Assembly (NCBI GenBank): GCA_016793585.1
Contig: JAEUJR010000311.1
Span: 1 to 10,284, forward strand
Source of the DNA: Archangium sp.
GTDB lineage: Bacteria; Myxococcota; Myxococcia; Myxococcales; Myxococcaceae
DNA: 10,284 nt
Direction of reading: 5' to 3'
The notes under the pieces: generated by a model
Database searches by the model: none
Told to the model about the DNA's origin: nothing
What the model saw: only the letters and a program-made list of their open reading frames with translations
Part shown: positions 1-5,636 of the stretch, one piece after another
How positions within the stretch are numbered: the stretch's first letter is position 1
Layout of the letters: each line of letters begins with the position of its first letter
Translations under genes and position numbers: made by a program

Positions 1-21
1 CTTTCCCCCGTGCTGGTCGCT

Positions 22-87
22 CTGGCCCCCCGGGATGGCAGCACTGGCCCCCCGTGATGGAAGCCCTGGCCCCCCGTGATGGACGCA
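22..87. repeat. Three tandem copies of a 22-bp repeat
   Basis: Copies begin at 22, 44 and 66, each reading CTGGCCCCCCGKGATGG followed by a variable RVMGCM end. A degenerate partial copy (GCTGGTCGCT) may precede them at 12-21. The last copy runs directly into the first 43-bp unit at 85, so the two arrays are contiguous. Copies 2 and 3 differ only near the 3' end, and copy 1 has GGG instead of GTG. No gene is associated. The array may continue left of the window. Confidence 0.85.
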
Positions 88-430
88 CGTGCCCCTCGTG
101 CAAGGGCAGCTCGTGTGCCTCGCAACAGCACGTGCCCCTCGTGCAAGGCCAGCTCGTGTACCTCGCAACAGCACGTGCCCCTCGTGCAAGCCCAGCTCGT
201 GTACCTCGCAACAGCACGTGCCCCCTCGTGCAAGGCCAGCTCGTGTACCTCGCAACAGCACGTGCCCCTCGCGCAAGGCCAGCTCGTGTACCTCGCAACA
301 GCACGTGCCCCTCGTGCAAGGGCAGCTCGTGGACCTCGCAACAGCACGTGCCCCCTCGTGCAAGGCCAGCTCGTGGACCTCGCAACAGCACGTGCCCCTC
401 GTACACGGGCCGCGCCTTTGCCTCACAGCA
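85..430. repeat. 43/44-bp tandem repeat array, seven full copies plus a decayed eighth
   Basis: Units begin at 85, 128, 171, 214, 258, 301, 344 and 388. Five full units are 43 bp; the units at 214 and 344 are 44 bp because of one extra C in the C-run. Each unit starts with the palindrome GCACGTGC, and in most units GCACG and CGTGC can pair around a 7-8 nt C-rich loop. The unit at 258 loses this pairing (GCGC for GTGC). Each unit also looks internally duplicated: a CGTG-xx-CCTCG-(xx)-CAA pattern occurs twice, about 24 and 19 nt apart. The last unit diverges after its first 15 bases. The consensus has no stop codon in any of the six frames, so long open frames here do not indicate a gene. The array lies downstream of the minus-strand gene ending at 601. 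Confidence 0.93.
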
Positions 431-600
431 GCGCCCGGTGCCTCGCTCGCTGCTGACGACTCCACTGCCACCGTGCGGAGCGCCCTTCGCGCTCGATTCG
501 CTCGGTACCGGGCGAAGACCTCACTCGAGTCGAGCGGGTTCGCTCCAGCGGCGCCTGCTCGACGGGCCCACCGACGCGCGGTCAGCGTTTCCCCCAGCCG
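431..600. other. Gene-free spacer between repeat array and minus-strand gene
   Basis: No credible gene or RNA is seen. Forward frames are open but lack a ribosome binding site and have no recognisable domain. One short stem (GAGCG at 532-536 with CGCTC at 541-545) lies about 55 bp downstream of the minus-strand stop at 601. It has no T-tract, so it is only a weak candidate for transcript-end structure. Together with the arrays, 1-600 forms a gene-poor block. Confidence 0.6.
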
Positions 601-1464
601 TCAGGCGGGCGAAGGTTCGGGCGCCGCCCTGGGTGCGGGGGCACTCTTCGTCAGCCGCGAGAGGTTCGGGCCGGGCGTCAGCGCTGCGACGGGCTCTCCA
701 TCTTCACGCGCGCGGCGGAAGGTTTGGACCGCGAAGTTCATCTCGCGCAGAACGCGGCCCTCGACGAGGTTCGTGGTCGTGGAGTCGCGCCCGGTCTCGG
801 GCGTGTAGGTCGCCTCGTTGGCCGCGCGCAGGGAATCGGCGACCGCAGACACGCTCGAGAGGAAGCCCTCCGTCAGGCCGACATCGTCGGCCAGCACCTC
901 GCCGTCGTCAGACATGCGCAGGCGCACGGCGAGCTGCAGCAGGCCAGTGAGGGTCGACTCCAGGGCATGCGCTGCCTTGTTCGAGTCGTTGCGGTCGGTG
1001 ACGTCTTTGCGGAACGCGTCGTTCCCGGTCGACGCCGCCATGAGCCCCCGCACGAGCTTCTTGCGAACCTTGTCTGCCACTTCGATCGCCCCCGAGCGGG
1101 CGGTGCGGGCGTCACTCGTCTTCGACGCCGCGTCTGCATCGACCGCGTCTCCGAGGTCGTTCACCAGCGACGTGAGCCACGAGAGCCTGCTCAGGCTGTA
1201 CCCCGTCGGAGCCGGCTTCTTCAGCGCAATGGCGAGGGCGCCGATGAAGCGCTCGGCCTCGGCCAGCACCGCATCAGCCTTGGTGGCGTTGCCCCACTCG
1301 GTGCACGCCTCGTCCGAGAACGCCGCGCGGTAGACGCGCCGACGCCGCTCGTCGAGGGGCGGAAGCTCGGTGAGCAACTTCACCGCAATGCGCTGCTTCG
1401 CCGGAGCCTTCGCCTTCGTCGCCGCCGGCTTCTTCGCCGGTGCTGCCTTCTTCTTCGCTGCCAT
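601..1464 (-). CDS. Hypothetical protein with histone-H1-like Lys/Ala/Pro-rich N-terminal tail
   Basis: This 287-residue protein has no family I can name. Residues 1-25 are almost entirely Ala, Lys and Pro (MAAKKKAAPAKKPAATKAKA and on), like histone H1 or the basic tails of bacterial nucleoid proteins; this could bind nucleic acid or another polyanion. Residues about 30-260 look mostly alpha-helical, with many Ala, Leu and charged residues, and have no signal peptide or membrane segment, so it is probably cytoplasmic. Residues 270-287 are Pro/Ala-rich and disordered. The ATG at 1464 is preceded by a good Shine-Dalgarno (GGGAGGG, plus-strand 1471-1477) six bases upstream, which fixes the start. 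It is transcribed divergently from the lipoprotein gene at 1703. The open frames on the opposite strand are codon-bias shadows. The coding call is firm; the role is unknown. Confidence 0.85.
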   Translation of the reverse strand: MAAKKKAAPAKKPAATKAKAPAKQRIAVKLLTELPPLDERRRRVYRAAFSDEACTEWGNATKADAVLAEAERFIGALAIALKKPAPTGYSLSRLSWLTSLVNDLGDAVDADAASKTSDARTARSGAIEVADKVRKKLVRGLMAASTGNDAFRKDVTDRNDSNKAAHALESTLTGLLQLAVRLRMSDDGEVLADDVGLTEGFLSSVSAVADSLRAANEATYTPETGRDSTTTNLVEGRVLREMNFAVQTFRRAREDGEPVAALTPGPNLSRLTKSAPAPRAAPEPSPA

Positions 1465-1555
1465 GGTGGTCCCTCCCAGGACTCGAAAACCGGGCGGACT
1501 CTAGCGGGCCCGGCGCACGGATCGAGGCTCACCTTGCGCCTCCCGCCCCCGCGAC

Positions 1556-1597
1556 CACGACTCCCACCACCCCCGCGGTGGTCAAACTCATGTTCGC
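1556..1597. repeat. Diverged inverted copy of the 77-bp palindromic element
   Basis: By hand alignment, the reverse complement of 3219-3260 matches this stretch at 33 of 42 positions without gaps. In direct orientation a 32-base core matches at 24 of 32, as expected for a partly palindromic element. Its centre is a perfect 6-bp stem, ACCACC (1566-1571) and GGTGGT (1577-1582), with a 5-nt loop, equivalent to the ACCAC/GTGGT stem of the 3185-3339 copies. It lies between two divergent genes, upstream of the lipoprotein gene. No T-tract follows. Confidence 0.5.
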
Positions 1598-1632
1598 CCT
1601 CCCAACGGCAGGACTCCCACTGGTTTCAGCCA

Positions 1633-1662
1633 GTTGCCACCCACCTTGCGTTGGGTAGCAAC
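1633..1662 (+). promoter_or_regulatory. Strong hairpin in the 5' region of the lipoprotein gene
   Basis: GTTGC (1633-1637) pairs with GCAAC (1658-1662) and ACCCA (1639-1643) pairs with TGGGT (1652-1656). They are separated by one C/A mismatch (1638/1657), and the loop is 8 nt. The sequence continues with TTTCCC. The shape suggests a short intrinsic terminator or attenuator reading rightwards, or a stabilising 5' UTR stem. It lies 40 bp before the ATG at 1703, and no plus-strand gene ends just upstream, so a leader element fits better than a gene-end terminator. The T-run is only three bases. Confidence 0.4.
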
Positions 1663-1702
1663 TTTCCCTACACGCGGTCCGAGAAGCACCCCGGGAGGCA
1701 TC

Positions 1703-3133
1703 ATGCGGCAGGCACTCGTAGGCGCAGTGATGGTGGTGATGGCGGCGTGTGGCAACGGCACGGCGGTCATCGACGACGAGGGCTTCGACGAGACCGAGGT
1801 GACCGAGGGCCCGCTGGGCGTCGCCGGCCAGGACTCGAGCGACCGCGCCTGCAACGTGGTGCTCCGCTCGCTGGCGCGCGTGCCGAACGGCCCGGGCTAC
1901 ACGACGAAGTGCACGGCGACGACGGGGTGCTCGGTGGTGTGGAGCGGCTTCCTCGACGTGTCGGCCGCGGCCCTCGCTGAAGGCGCGAAGCCGTACGTCA
2001 TGTACAAGAACCAGGACGCCTCGACGTGGACGCAGGTGACGCCGACGAAGGTGACGGGCGCTCCCGCAGGGTACCAGCGCTACAAGGTGACGCTGCAGAA
2101 GGCCACCATGTCAGACGGCATGTCGGCCACCGCGCTCTCGCGTGCGCGCATCGACGTCGCGCCGTTCATCAAGCTCGCCAACGGCGCCCGCCTCTTCGAC
2201 AAGCAGCGCGGCCAGACCGACTTCCAGAACTACACGCTCTCGCAGGCCACCAACTGGGTCGTCGCCGAAGACGCCGGCGTGTGTGGCCCGCCCGCGGCGC
2301 CCGCGAAGCTCGACTTCTTCGCCGGCTTCACGCAGGCGCAGCAGGGCGCGCTCGTCGCCGGCGGCAAGGGCGTCATCACGTACAACCTCGATCGCCTGCC
2401 CACCTGCCGCGGCACGCACAACGGCTACCCCGCGTGGGACATCACCGGCTTCGTGCGCTTCTCGCCCGGCGGTGAAGTCGTCAGCGGCTCGGTGCGTGGC
2501 TTCAACAACCCGGGCGGCACGCCGTCGAATGGCTCGGCCGTCTCGCAGCCGTGGAGCTTCGACGTGCCCCGCGGCGCCACGTCGGCCGAGGTGTGGTTCA
2601 AGAACTTCACCGGCGCGGGCTCCACCTGCGAGGCGTGGGACTCGAACCTCGGCAACAACTACCGCTTCACCGTCGAGGCGCGGCCCTTCGCCGCGGTGCA
2701 GTGGGTCGGCCGCCCCGGCGCGTCGACGTCACGGGCGTGCGCGCGCAGCGAAGGCGCTCCCGACGTCATCACCCTCGACAGCTACCTCAACGAGCGCGCG
2801 TGCGTGTGGGTCGAGGCCGATGTGTACGTGCCCGGCCTCACCGATGGTGTCGGCGGCCTGAAGTCGTACGCCGTGTTCGCCGAGGCCGAGCTCTCGCTCG
2901 ACGGTGTCGCGCAGCCCGCGCAGGCCCTCAGCTTCCTCGGGCGCTTCGGCAACGACTACCGCTACCGCTTCGACCTGCCCAAGAGCGGCCTGTACTACGG
3001 CCCGAAGTGGAAGAAGCTCGAGTACACCCTGCGCTTCTCGACCGACGGCCGCACCTGGACGCGCGACGTGACGCGCTCGGTGGTGCGTGACGTGACGTTC
3101 TGCAACGCCGCGTGGGGCAGCTGCGCGCTCTGA
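1703..3133 (+). CDS. Secreted Cys-rich lipoprotein, DUF6209-like
   Basis: The product has 476 residues. A short signal peptide ends in a lipobox-like V-M-A-A-C with Cys16 as lipidation site; Gly17 follows, so no inner-membrane retention signal is evident. The ATG at 1703 has GGGAGG four bases upstream (1693-1698). An in-frame ATG at 1634 would bury the signal peptide, so I reject it. Besides Cys16 there are ten cysteines (50, 70, 76, 194, 235, 309, 346, 367, 467, 474), an even number that suggests disulfides outside the cytoplasm. The mature part appears to form three beta-rich modules, about 48-200, 201-330 and 331-476. The middle one, around GKGVITYNLDRLPTC (222-235), resembles from memory myxobacterial proteins annotated DUF6209, whose function is unknown. 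The gene stands alone, flanked by copies of a palindromic repeat. Lipoprotein call good, family call tentative. Confidence 0.82.
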   Translation: MRQALVGAVMVVMAACGNGTAVIDDEGFDETEVTEGPLGVAGQDSSDRACNVVLRSLARVPNGPGYTTKCTATTGCSVVWSGFLDVSAAALAEGAKPYVMYKNQDASTWTQVTPTKVTGAPAGYQRYKVTLQKATMSDGMSATALSRARIDVAPFIKLANGARLFDKQRGQTDFQNYTLSQATNWVVAEDAGVCGPPAAPAKLDFFAGFTQAQQGALVAGGKGVITYNLDRLPTCRGTHNGYPAWDITGFVRFSPGGEVVSGSVRGFNNPGGTPSNGSAVSQPWSFDVPRGATSAEVWFKNFTGAGSTCEAWDSNLGNNYRFTVEARPFAAVQWVGRPGASTSRACARSEGAPDVITLDSYLNERACVWVEADVYVPGLTDGVGGLKSYAVFAEAELSLDGVAQPAQALSFLGRFGNDYRYRFDLPKSGLYYGPKWKKLEYTLRFSTDGRTWTRDVTRSVVRDVTFCNAAWGSCAL

Positions 3134-3184
3134 GCAACGGCACGTCGCCCGCGCAGGCTGGTGACGACGTGCTGCTGACGCCCG

Positions 3185-3339
3185 GCGCTGCTCCAGGACT
3201 CCGCTCGAGACGCGGGCAGCGAACACGACTTCGACCACCCGGGCCGTGGTTGGACTCGTGGAGCGCTGCTCCAGGACTCCGCTCGAGACGCGGGCAGCGA
3301 ACATGACTTCGACCACCCGGGCCGTGGTTGGACTCGTGG
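3185..3339. repeat. Tandem pair of 77-bp repeats with internal hairpin
   Basis: Copies at 3185-3261 and 3263-3339 have a 78-bp period. They differ at a single position (C at 3226, T at 3304). Each contains an inverted repeat, CGACCAC (3232-3238) with GTGGTTG (3246-3252), around CCGGGCC; one pair is G:T. The second copy has the same stem at 3310-3316 and 3324-3330. There is no T-tract, so an intrinsic terminator is not supported, though the pair sits between two convergent genes (ends 3133 and 3372). The near identity implies recent duplication. A diverged relative lies at 1556-1597. The rest of the 238-bp intergenic region shows nothing else. Confidence 0.9.
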
Positions 3340-3371
3340 TCAGCGTCGGTACGCAGCGCGCACCGAGCGGC

Positions 3372-3647
3372 TCAGAGCCCGACCTGCAGCATCTCGCCGA
3401 CGACGCGGCGAATGAGCTCACGGCGAATCAGCTTGCGCGCGTGCTCGTACGCCTTCGGCGCAGGGGTGCCAGCTGACTTGCCCAGCTTCGCCGCGGTGCG
3501 AATCACGAGGTCGACGCGGGTCGGGTCGAGGCGGAAGGGCTGCCGCGCATCCACCTTGAGGAAGTAGTTGATGCCGCGCGTGTCGAGCAGCTTCTCCAGC
3601 GTGCGACGAGCGTTTGCGACGAGGGACAGGTCGATGATGTCGGCCAT
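3372..3647 (-). CDS. Small hypothetical protein, 91 residues
   Basis: The family is not recognised. The sequence starts MADIIDLSLVANARRTLEKL. It is rich in Arg, Lys and Leu, looks helical at both ends (residues 5-22 and 65-88), and has no signal peptide or membrane segment, so it is probably a small cytoplasmic, basic protein. The ATG at 3647 is preferred over an in-frame start at 3887: the upstream extension is low-complexity, His/Arg-rich and overlaps the divergent gene's coding region. No Shine-Dalgarno precedes the ATG. A GGACAACT sequence ends eight bases before it and loosely resembles the boxes ahead of the leaderless candidates in this window, but it fits a -10 hexamer poorly. The gene is divergent to the sigma-like gene (3768) with 120 bp between starts. 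Real gene likely; function unknown. Confidence 0.72.
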   Translation of the reverse strand: MADIIDLSLVANARRTLEKLLDTRGINYFLKVDARQPFRLDPTRVDLVIRTAAKLGKSAGTPAPKAYEHARKLIRRELIRRVVGEMLQVGL

Positions 3648-3746
3648 GTGCGGCGAGTTGTCCGTCGGTTCACCCGTGCTCGCAAATTCGGTGGCGATTC
3701 GCGCGGAAACTTGCGCGCACACGACGCCTCGGTGATCCGCGCGCGA

Positions 3747-3757
3747 CCGGCTACAGT
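3747..3757 (+). promoter_or_regulatory. Candidate -10 element (CCGGCTACAGT) for leaderless transcript
   Basis: TACAGT (3752-3757) lies 10 nt before the GTG at 3768, and no Shine-Dalgarno lies between. It matches the TACACT boxes before the genes at 5637 and 7294, including the preceding G-R-C. Transcription beginning 7-10 nt downstream would start at or next to the GTG. I see no -35 hexamer at the usual distance. The box overlaps the alternative GTG at 3756, which argues against that start. Confidence 0.5.
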
Positions 3758-3767
3758 GCGGCTCCTC

Positions 3768-5177
3768 GTGGAGTGGCTCGACGACGTCAAGCTGTGGAAG
3801 GCGCAGGACGCGAACGCGACCGAGCGGCTGCGCGAGTACGTCACTCCGTTCGTGCACGGGGTGCTGCTCGCCCGCATGCCGCACCACCTCGCGAACGCGC
3901 TCATGCCCGAGGCGCTCGACACGTTGCTCGTCAGCCCTGAGCAGGTGACGAAAGACTCACAGTTCGTCGCCCACGCCGTCTCCATCGCGCGCCGGCTCGC
4001 CAAGCGCAGCAGGCCCGCGTCGCTGCAGGAGCGCCCCAGCTCTGACAGCACCATCGCCGAGGGCCGGCAGTGGCTCGAGCGCCTGCGGCCGTTGCCCGAC
4101 GAGGTGCGCGAGCGCGTGCTGTGGCGGCTGTGTGAGGGCATTCCCGGCCCCGAGCTGGTCGAGGTGCTCTCGCTCGACGAGGAGCAGCTGAAGGCCGAGC
4201 TCGAGCGCGGCATCGGCGACTCGCTCGTGCCAGCGCAGTCGCTCGCCGGCGCCGAGTACGTGTGGGACCTGTCGGGTGAGCCGTCGACCGCGCTCGCCCG
4301 CGCCGAGACGTACGCCATGGCGCTGCGCTTCGACCCGCTCGCCGCGCCCGAGCCCGCCGACGTCGTCAACACCGCCGCCACCTTCCAGGACCTCTCGAAC
4401 GCGAAGGTGGGCGAGGTGCGCCCCGAGGCGAACCCGTTCGGAGACTTCGCGCCCACGCGCGTGCAGGGCTCGGAGGCGAAGGGCGCGAAGCTGCAACCCG
4501 CGAACACGTTCACCGACGAGAAGACGCAGGGCGCCTTCGACCTGCCGGCCGCGGCCCGTGGGTTGGTGCCGAAGACCGAGCCCGCGGCGCCAGCGGTGAA
4601 GACGAGCGGGCGGCAGGCGATGGTGCCGCCGACGCCCACGCAGCGCTCCGAGCCGAAGGTGGCGAAGGTGTTCGAAGACGATCGCCCCTCGAAGAAGCGG
4701 CCGGTGCCGACCGACGAGCGACCGAGCCGCAAGACGACGGTGCCGATGAACGAGAACGTCGGGCGCCGCGAGACGCTCGAGGCGCCGCTCGAGCCGAAGC
4801 CCTCTCAGACCCGCCTCGACGATGACGAGCGCCCGAGCCGGAGCAAGCTGCAGGTGCGGGGGAAGCTCGACCGCGCCGAGGAGTCGGGCCGGCGGAAGAA
4901 CCCCGAGCTCGAGCACAAGCGCCGGCCCGTGGTGACCGAGCCCGAGGCCCCCGGTCTGTCGGGCGTGACGCCGGTCGGCCCCGTGAGTGAGCCGTCGATC
5001 GAGCCGACCGACCCCGAGTCGATGCGCCCGAGCCGCCCGACGCAGCCGTCACCGATGCCGAACATCACCGAGAAGTTGATGCCCCAGCCCGTGAATGCGG
5101 GCGTGCGGTACATCGCGATCGGCGTGGGCGGCATGTTGTTGCTGCTCGCGATTCTGTGGCGGCTGCGGGTGTTCTGA
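3768..5177 (+). CDS. ECF-sigma-like protein with disordered linker and C-terminal membrane anchor
   Basis: The product has 469 residues from GTG 3768; GTG 3756 and 3648 are in-frame alternatives. Residues 15-55 (LREYVTPFVHGVLLARM...) resemble sigma-70 region 2 of ECF factors, and residues 103-148 (LRPLPDEVRERVLWRLCEGI...) resemble region 4 with its helix-turn-helix, although the usual 'Y-EIA' helix is replaced by P-GPELVEVL. Residues about 190-440 are Pro, Glu, Lys and Arg-rich and probably disordered. They carry four R-P-S-[KR] motifs (306-309, 318-321, 355-358, 420-423). Residues 447-465 (YIAIGVGGMLLLLAILW) are one hydrophobic helix followed by R-L-R-V-F, so the protein would be tail-anchored in the inner membrane with the sigma-like part in the cytoplasm. 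No anti-sigma gene is adjacent. It may be a degenerate sigma used as an adaptor rather than an active factor. The sigma assignment is by eye; anchor and linker are clear. Confidence 0.72.
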   Translation: MEWLDDVKLWKAQDANATERLREYVTPFVHGVLLARMPHHLANALMPEALDTLLVSPEQVTKDSQFVAHAVSIARRLAKRSRPASLQERPSSDSTIAEGRQWLERLRPLPDEVRERVLWRLCEGIPGPELVEVLSLDEEQLKAELERGIGDSLVPAQSLAGAEYVWDLSGEPSTALARAETYAMALRFDPLAAPEPADVVNTAATFQDLSNAKVGEVRPEANPFGDFAPTRVQGSEAKGAKLQPANTFTDEKTQGAFDLPAAARGLVPKTEPAAPAVKTSGRQAMVPPTPTQRSEPKVAKVFEDDRPSKKRPVPTDERPSRKTTVPMNENVGRRETLEAPLEPKPSQTRLDDDERPSRSKLQVRGKLDRAEESGRRKNPELEHKRRPVVTEPEAPGLSGVTPVGPVSEPSIEPTDPESMRPSRPTQPSPMPNITEKLMPQPVNAGVRYIAIGVGGMLLLLAILWRLRVF

Positions 5178-5188
5178 GCGGTCTCTTT

Positions 5189-5539
5189 TCAGTCTTCGAC
5201 GGGCGTGACGACCGGCATCACGTCGACGCCGTCGCCGGGGAAGATGGTGAGGTGTGGGTGGTCGAGGAACAGGCTCGCGGCCGCGGCGAGGTCGGGGGCG
5301 TCGACGAGCAGAAACCCGGCGACCTCGTTGTGCGCATCGCTGACGCCGGCCCTGGTCACCCGCTTCGTTCGGCCGACCATCACGTCGGCGCCGACGATCG
5401 CCGCCGCGTTGCGGGCGCGCCATGTCTCCCATGCCTTCACGCCTGCTTGATCGATCGCGTCGCGCTCCGACTTCGGCTTCGCGTGAAAGGCGGCGCGGTC
5501 TTCGGCTTTCATCGTGTACAGGGCGACGAATCGAGGCAC
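5189..5539 (-). CDS. YCII/DGPF-type small protein
   Basis: This 116-residue protein fits the YCII-related (YciI/DGPF) family of small dimeric alpha-beta barrel proteins. It opens with a beta strand (PRFVALYTM), has a helical middle (AFHAKPKSERDAIDQAGVKA), then a strand A-G-F-L-L-V-D, a helix DLAAAASLFLDHPHL, and ends with a strand (DVMPVV). The H-P-H motif before the last strand corresponds to the conserved segment of the family. Family members are of mostly unknown function; some are linked to ECF sigma genes in other bacteria, which is notable next to the sigma-like gene but proves nothing here. The start is GTG 5539, with AGGAG (plus-strand 5545-5549) five bases upstream. It converges with the sigma-like gene (11 bp between stops) and diverges from the kinase gene (97 bp between starts). 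Confidence 0.8.
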   Translation of the reverse strand: MPRFVALYTMKAEDRAAFHAKPKSERDAIDQAGVKAWETWRARNAAAIVGADVMVGRTKRVTRAGVSDAHNEVAGFLLVDAPDLAAAASLFLDHPHLTIFPGDGVDVMPVVTPVED

Positions 5540-5616
5540 GGGAGCTCCTGTCGAGGGCTGAGCAGCCTACATCGATCAGTCCGTTCGCCGGGCAAGGCAC
5601 GAGACGCGGCGGCCGC

Positions 5617-5628
5617 TTGGGCTACACT
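5617..5628 (+). promoter_or_regulatory. Candidate -10 element (TTGGGCTACACT) for leaderless kinase transcript
   Basis: TACACT (5623-5628) ends eight bases before the GTG at 5637, the spacing expected if transcription starts at the start codon. No Shine-Dalgarno precedes the GTG. The same TGGRCTACACT sequence lies before the gene at 7294. No -35 hexamer is visible 16-18 bp upstream. Confidence 0.55.
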
Positions 5629-5636
5629 CGCGGGCT

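Noticed and set aside
85..430. CRISPR array
   Set aside because: Whole 43/44-bp units repeat end to end with no unique spacers, and no cas genes are nearby.
54..950. Repeat-rich protein genes in the three forward frames
   Set aside because: All three forward frames are open only because the repeat unit lacks stops. There is no ribosome binding site, and the 43-bp period with single-base indels does not keep a reading frame. The longer frames run antisense into the well-supported minus-strand gene.
1634..1702. Upstream ATG for the lipoprotein gene
   Set aside because: It would place 23 Pro/Arg-rich residues before the signal peptide and overlap the hairpin. The ATG at 1703 has a good Shine-Dalgarno.
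724..1980. Long plus-strand open frame antisense to the 601-1464 gene
   Set aside because: Arg/Gly/Leu-rich shadow of high-GC codon bias. It overlaps two supported genes and has no recognisable domain.
3185..3339. Bidirectional intrinsic terminator between convergent genes
   Set aside because: The stems have no T-tract on either side and are duplicated within a longer 77-bp unit, which fits a repeat element better.
3185..3339. Insertion sequence or transposon end
   Set aside because: No transposase gene, no target-site duplication and no terminal inverted repeats could be identified around the repeats.
2729..3421. Minus-strand open frame through the 77-bp repeats
   Set aside because: The frame stays open because the 78-bp period is divisible by three. 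It overlaps the ends of two supported genes and lacks domain features.
5178..5188. Terminator between the sigma-like and YCII-type genes
   Set aside because: Only 11 bp separate the stops, and no stem is visible around the TCTTTT stretch.
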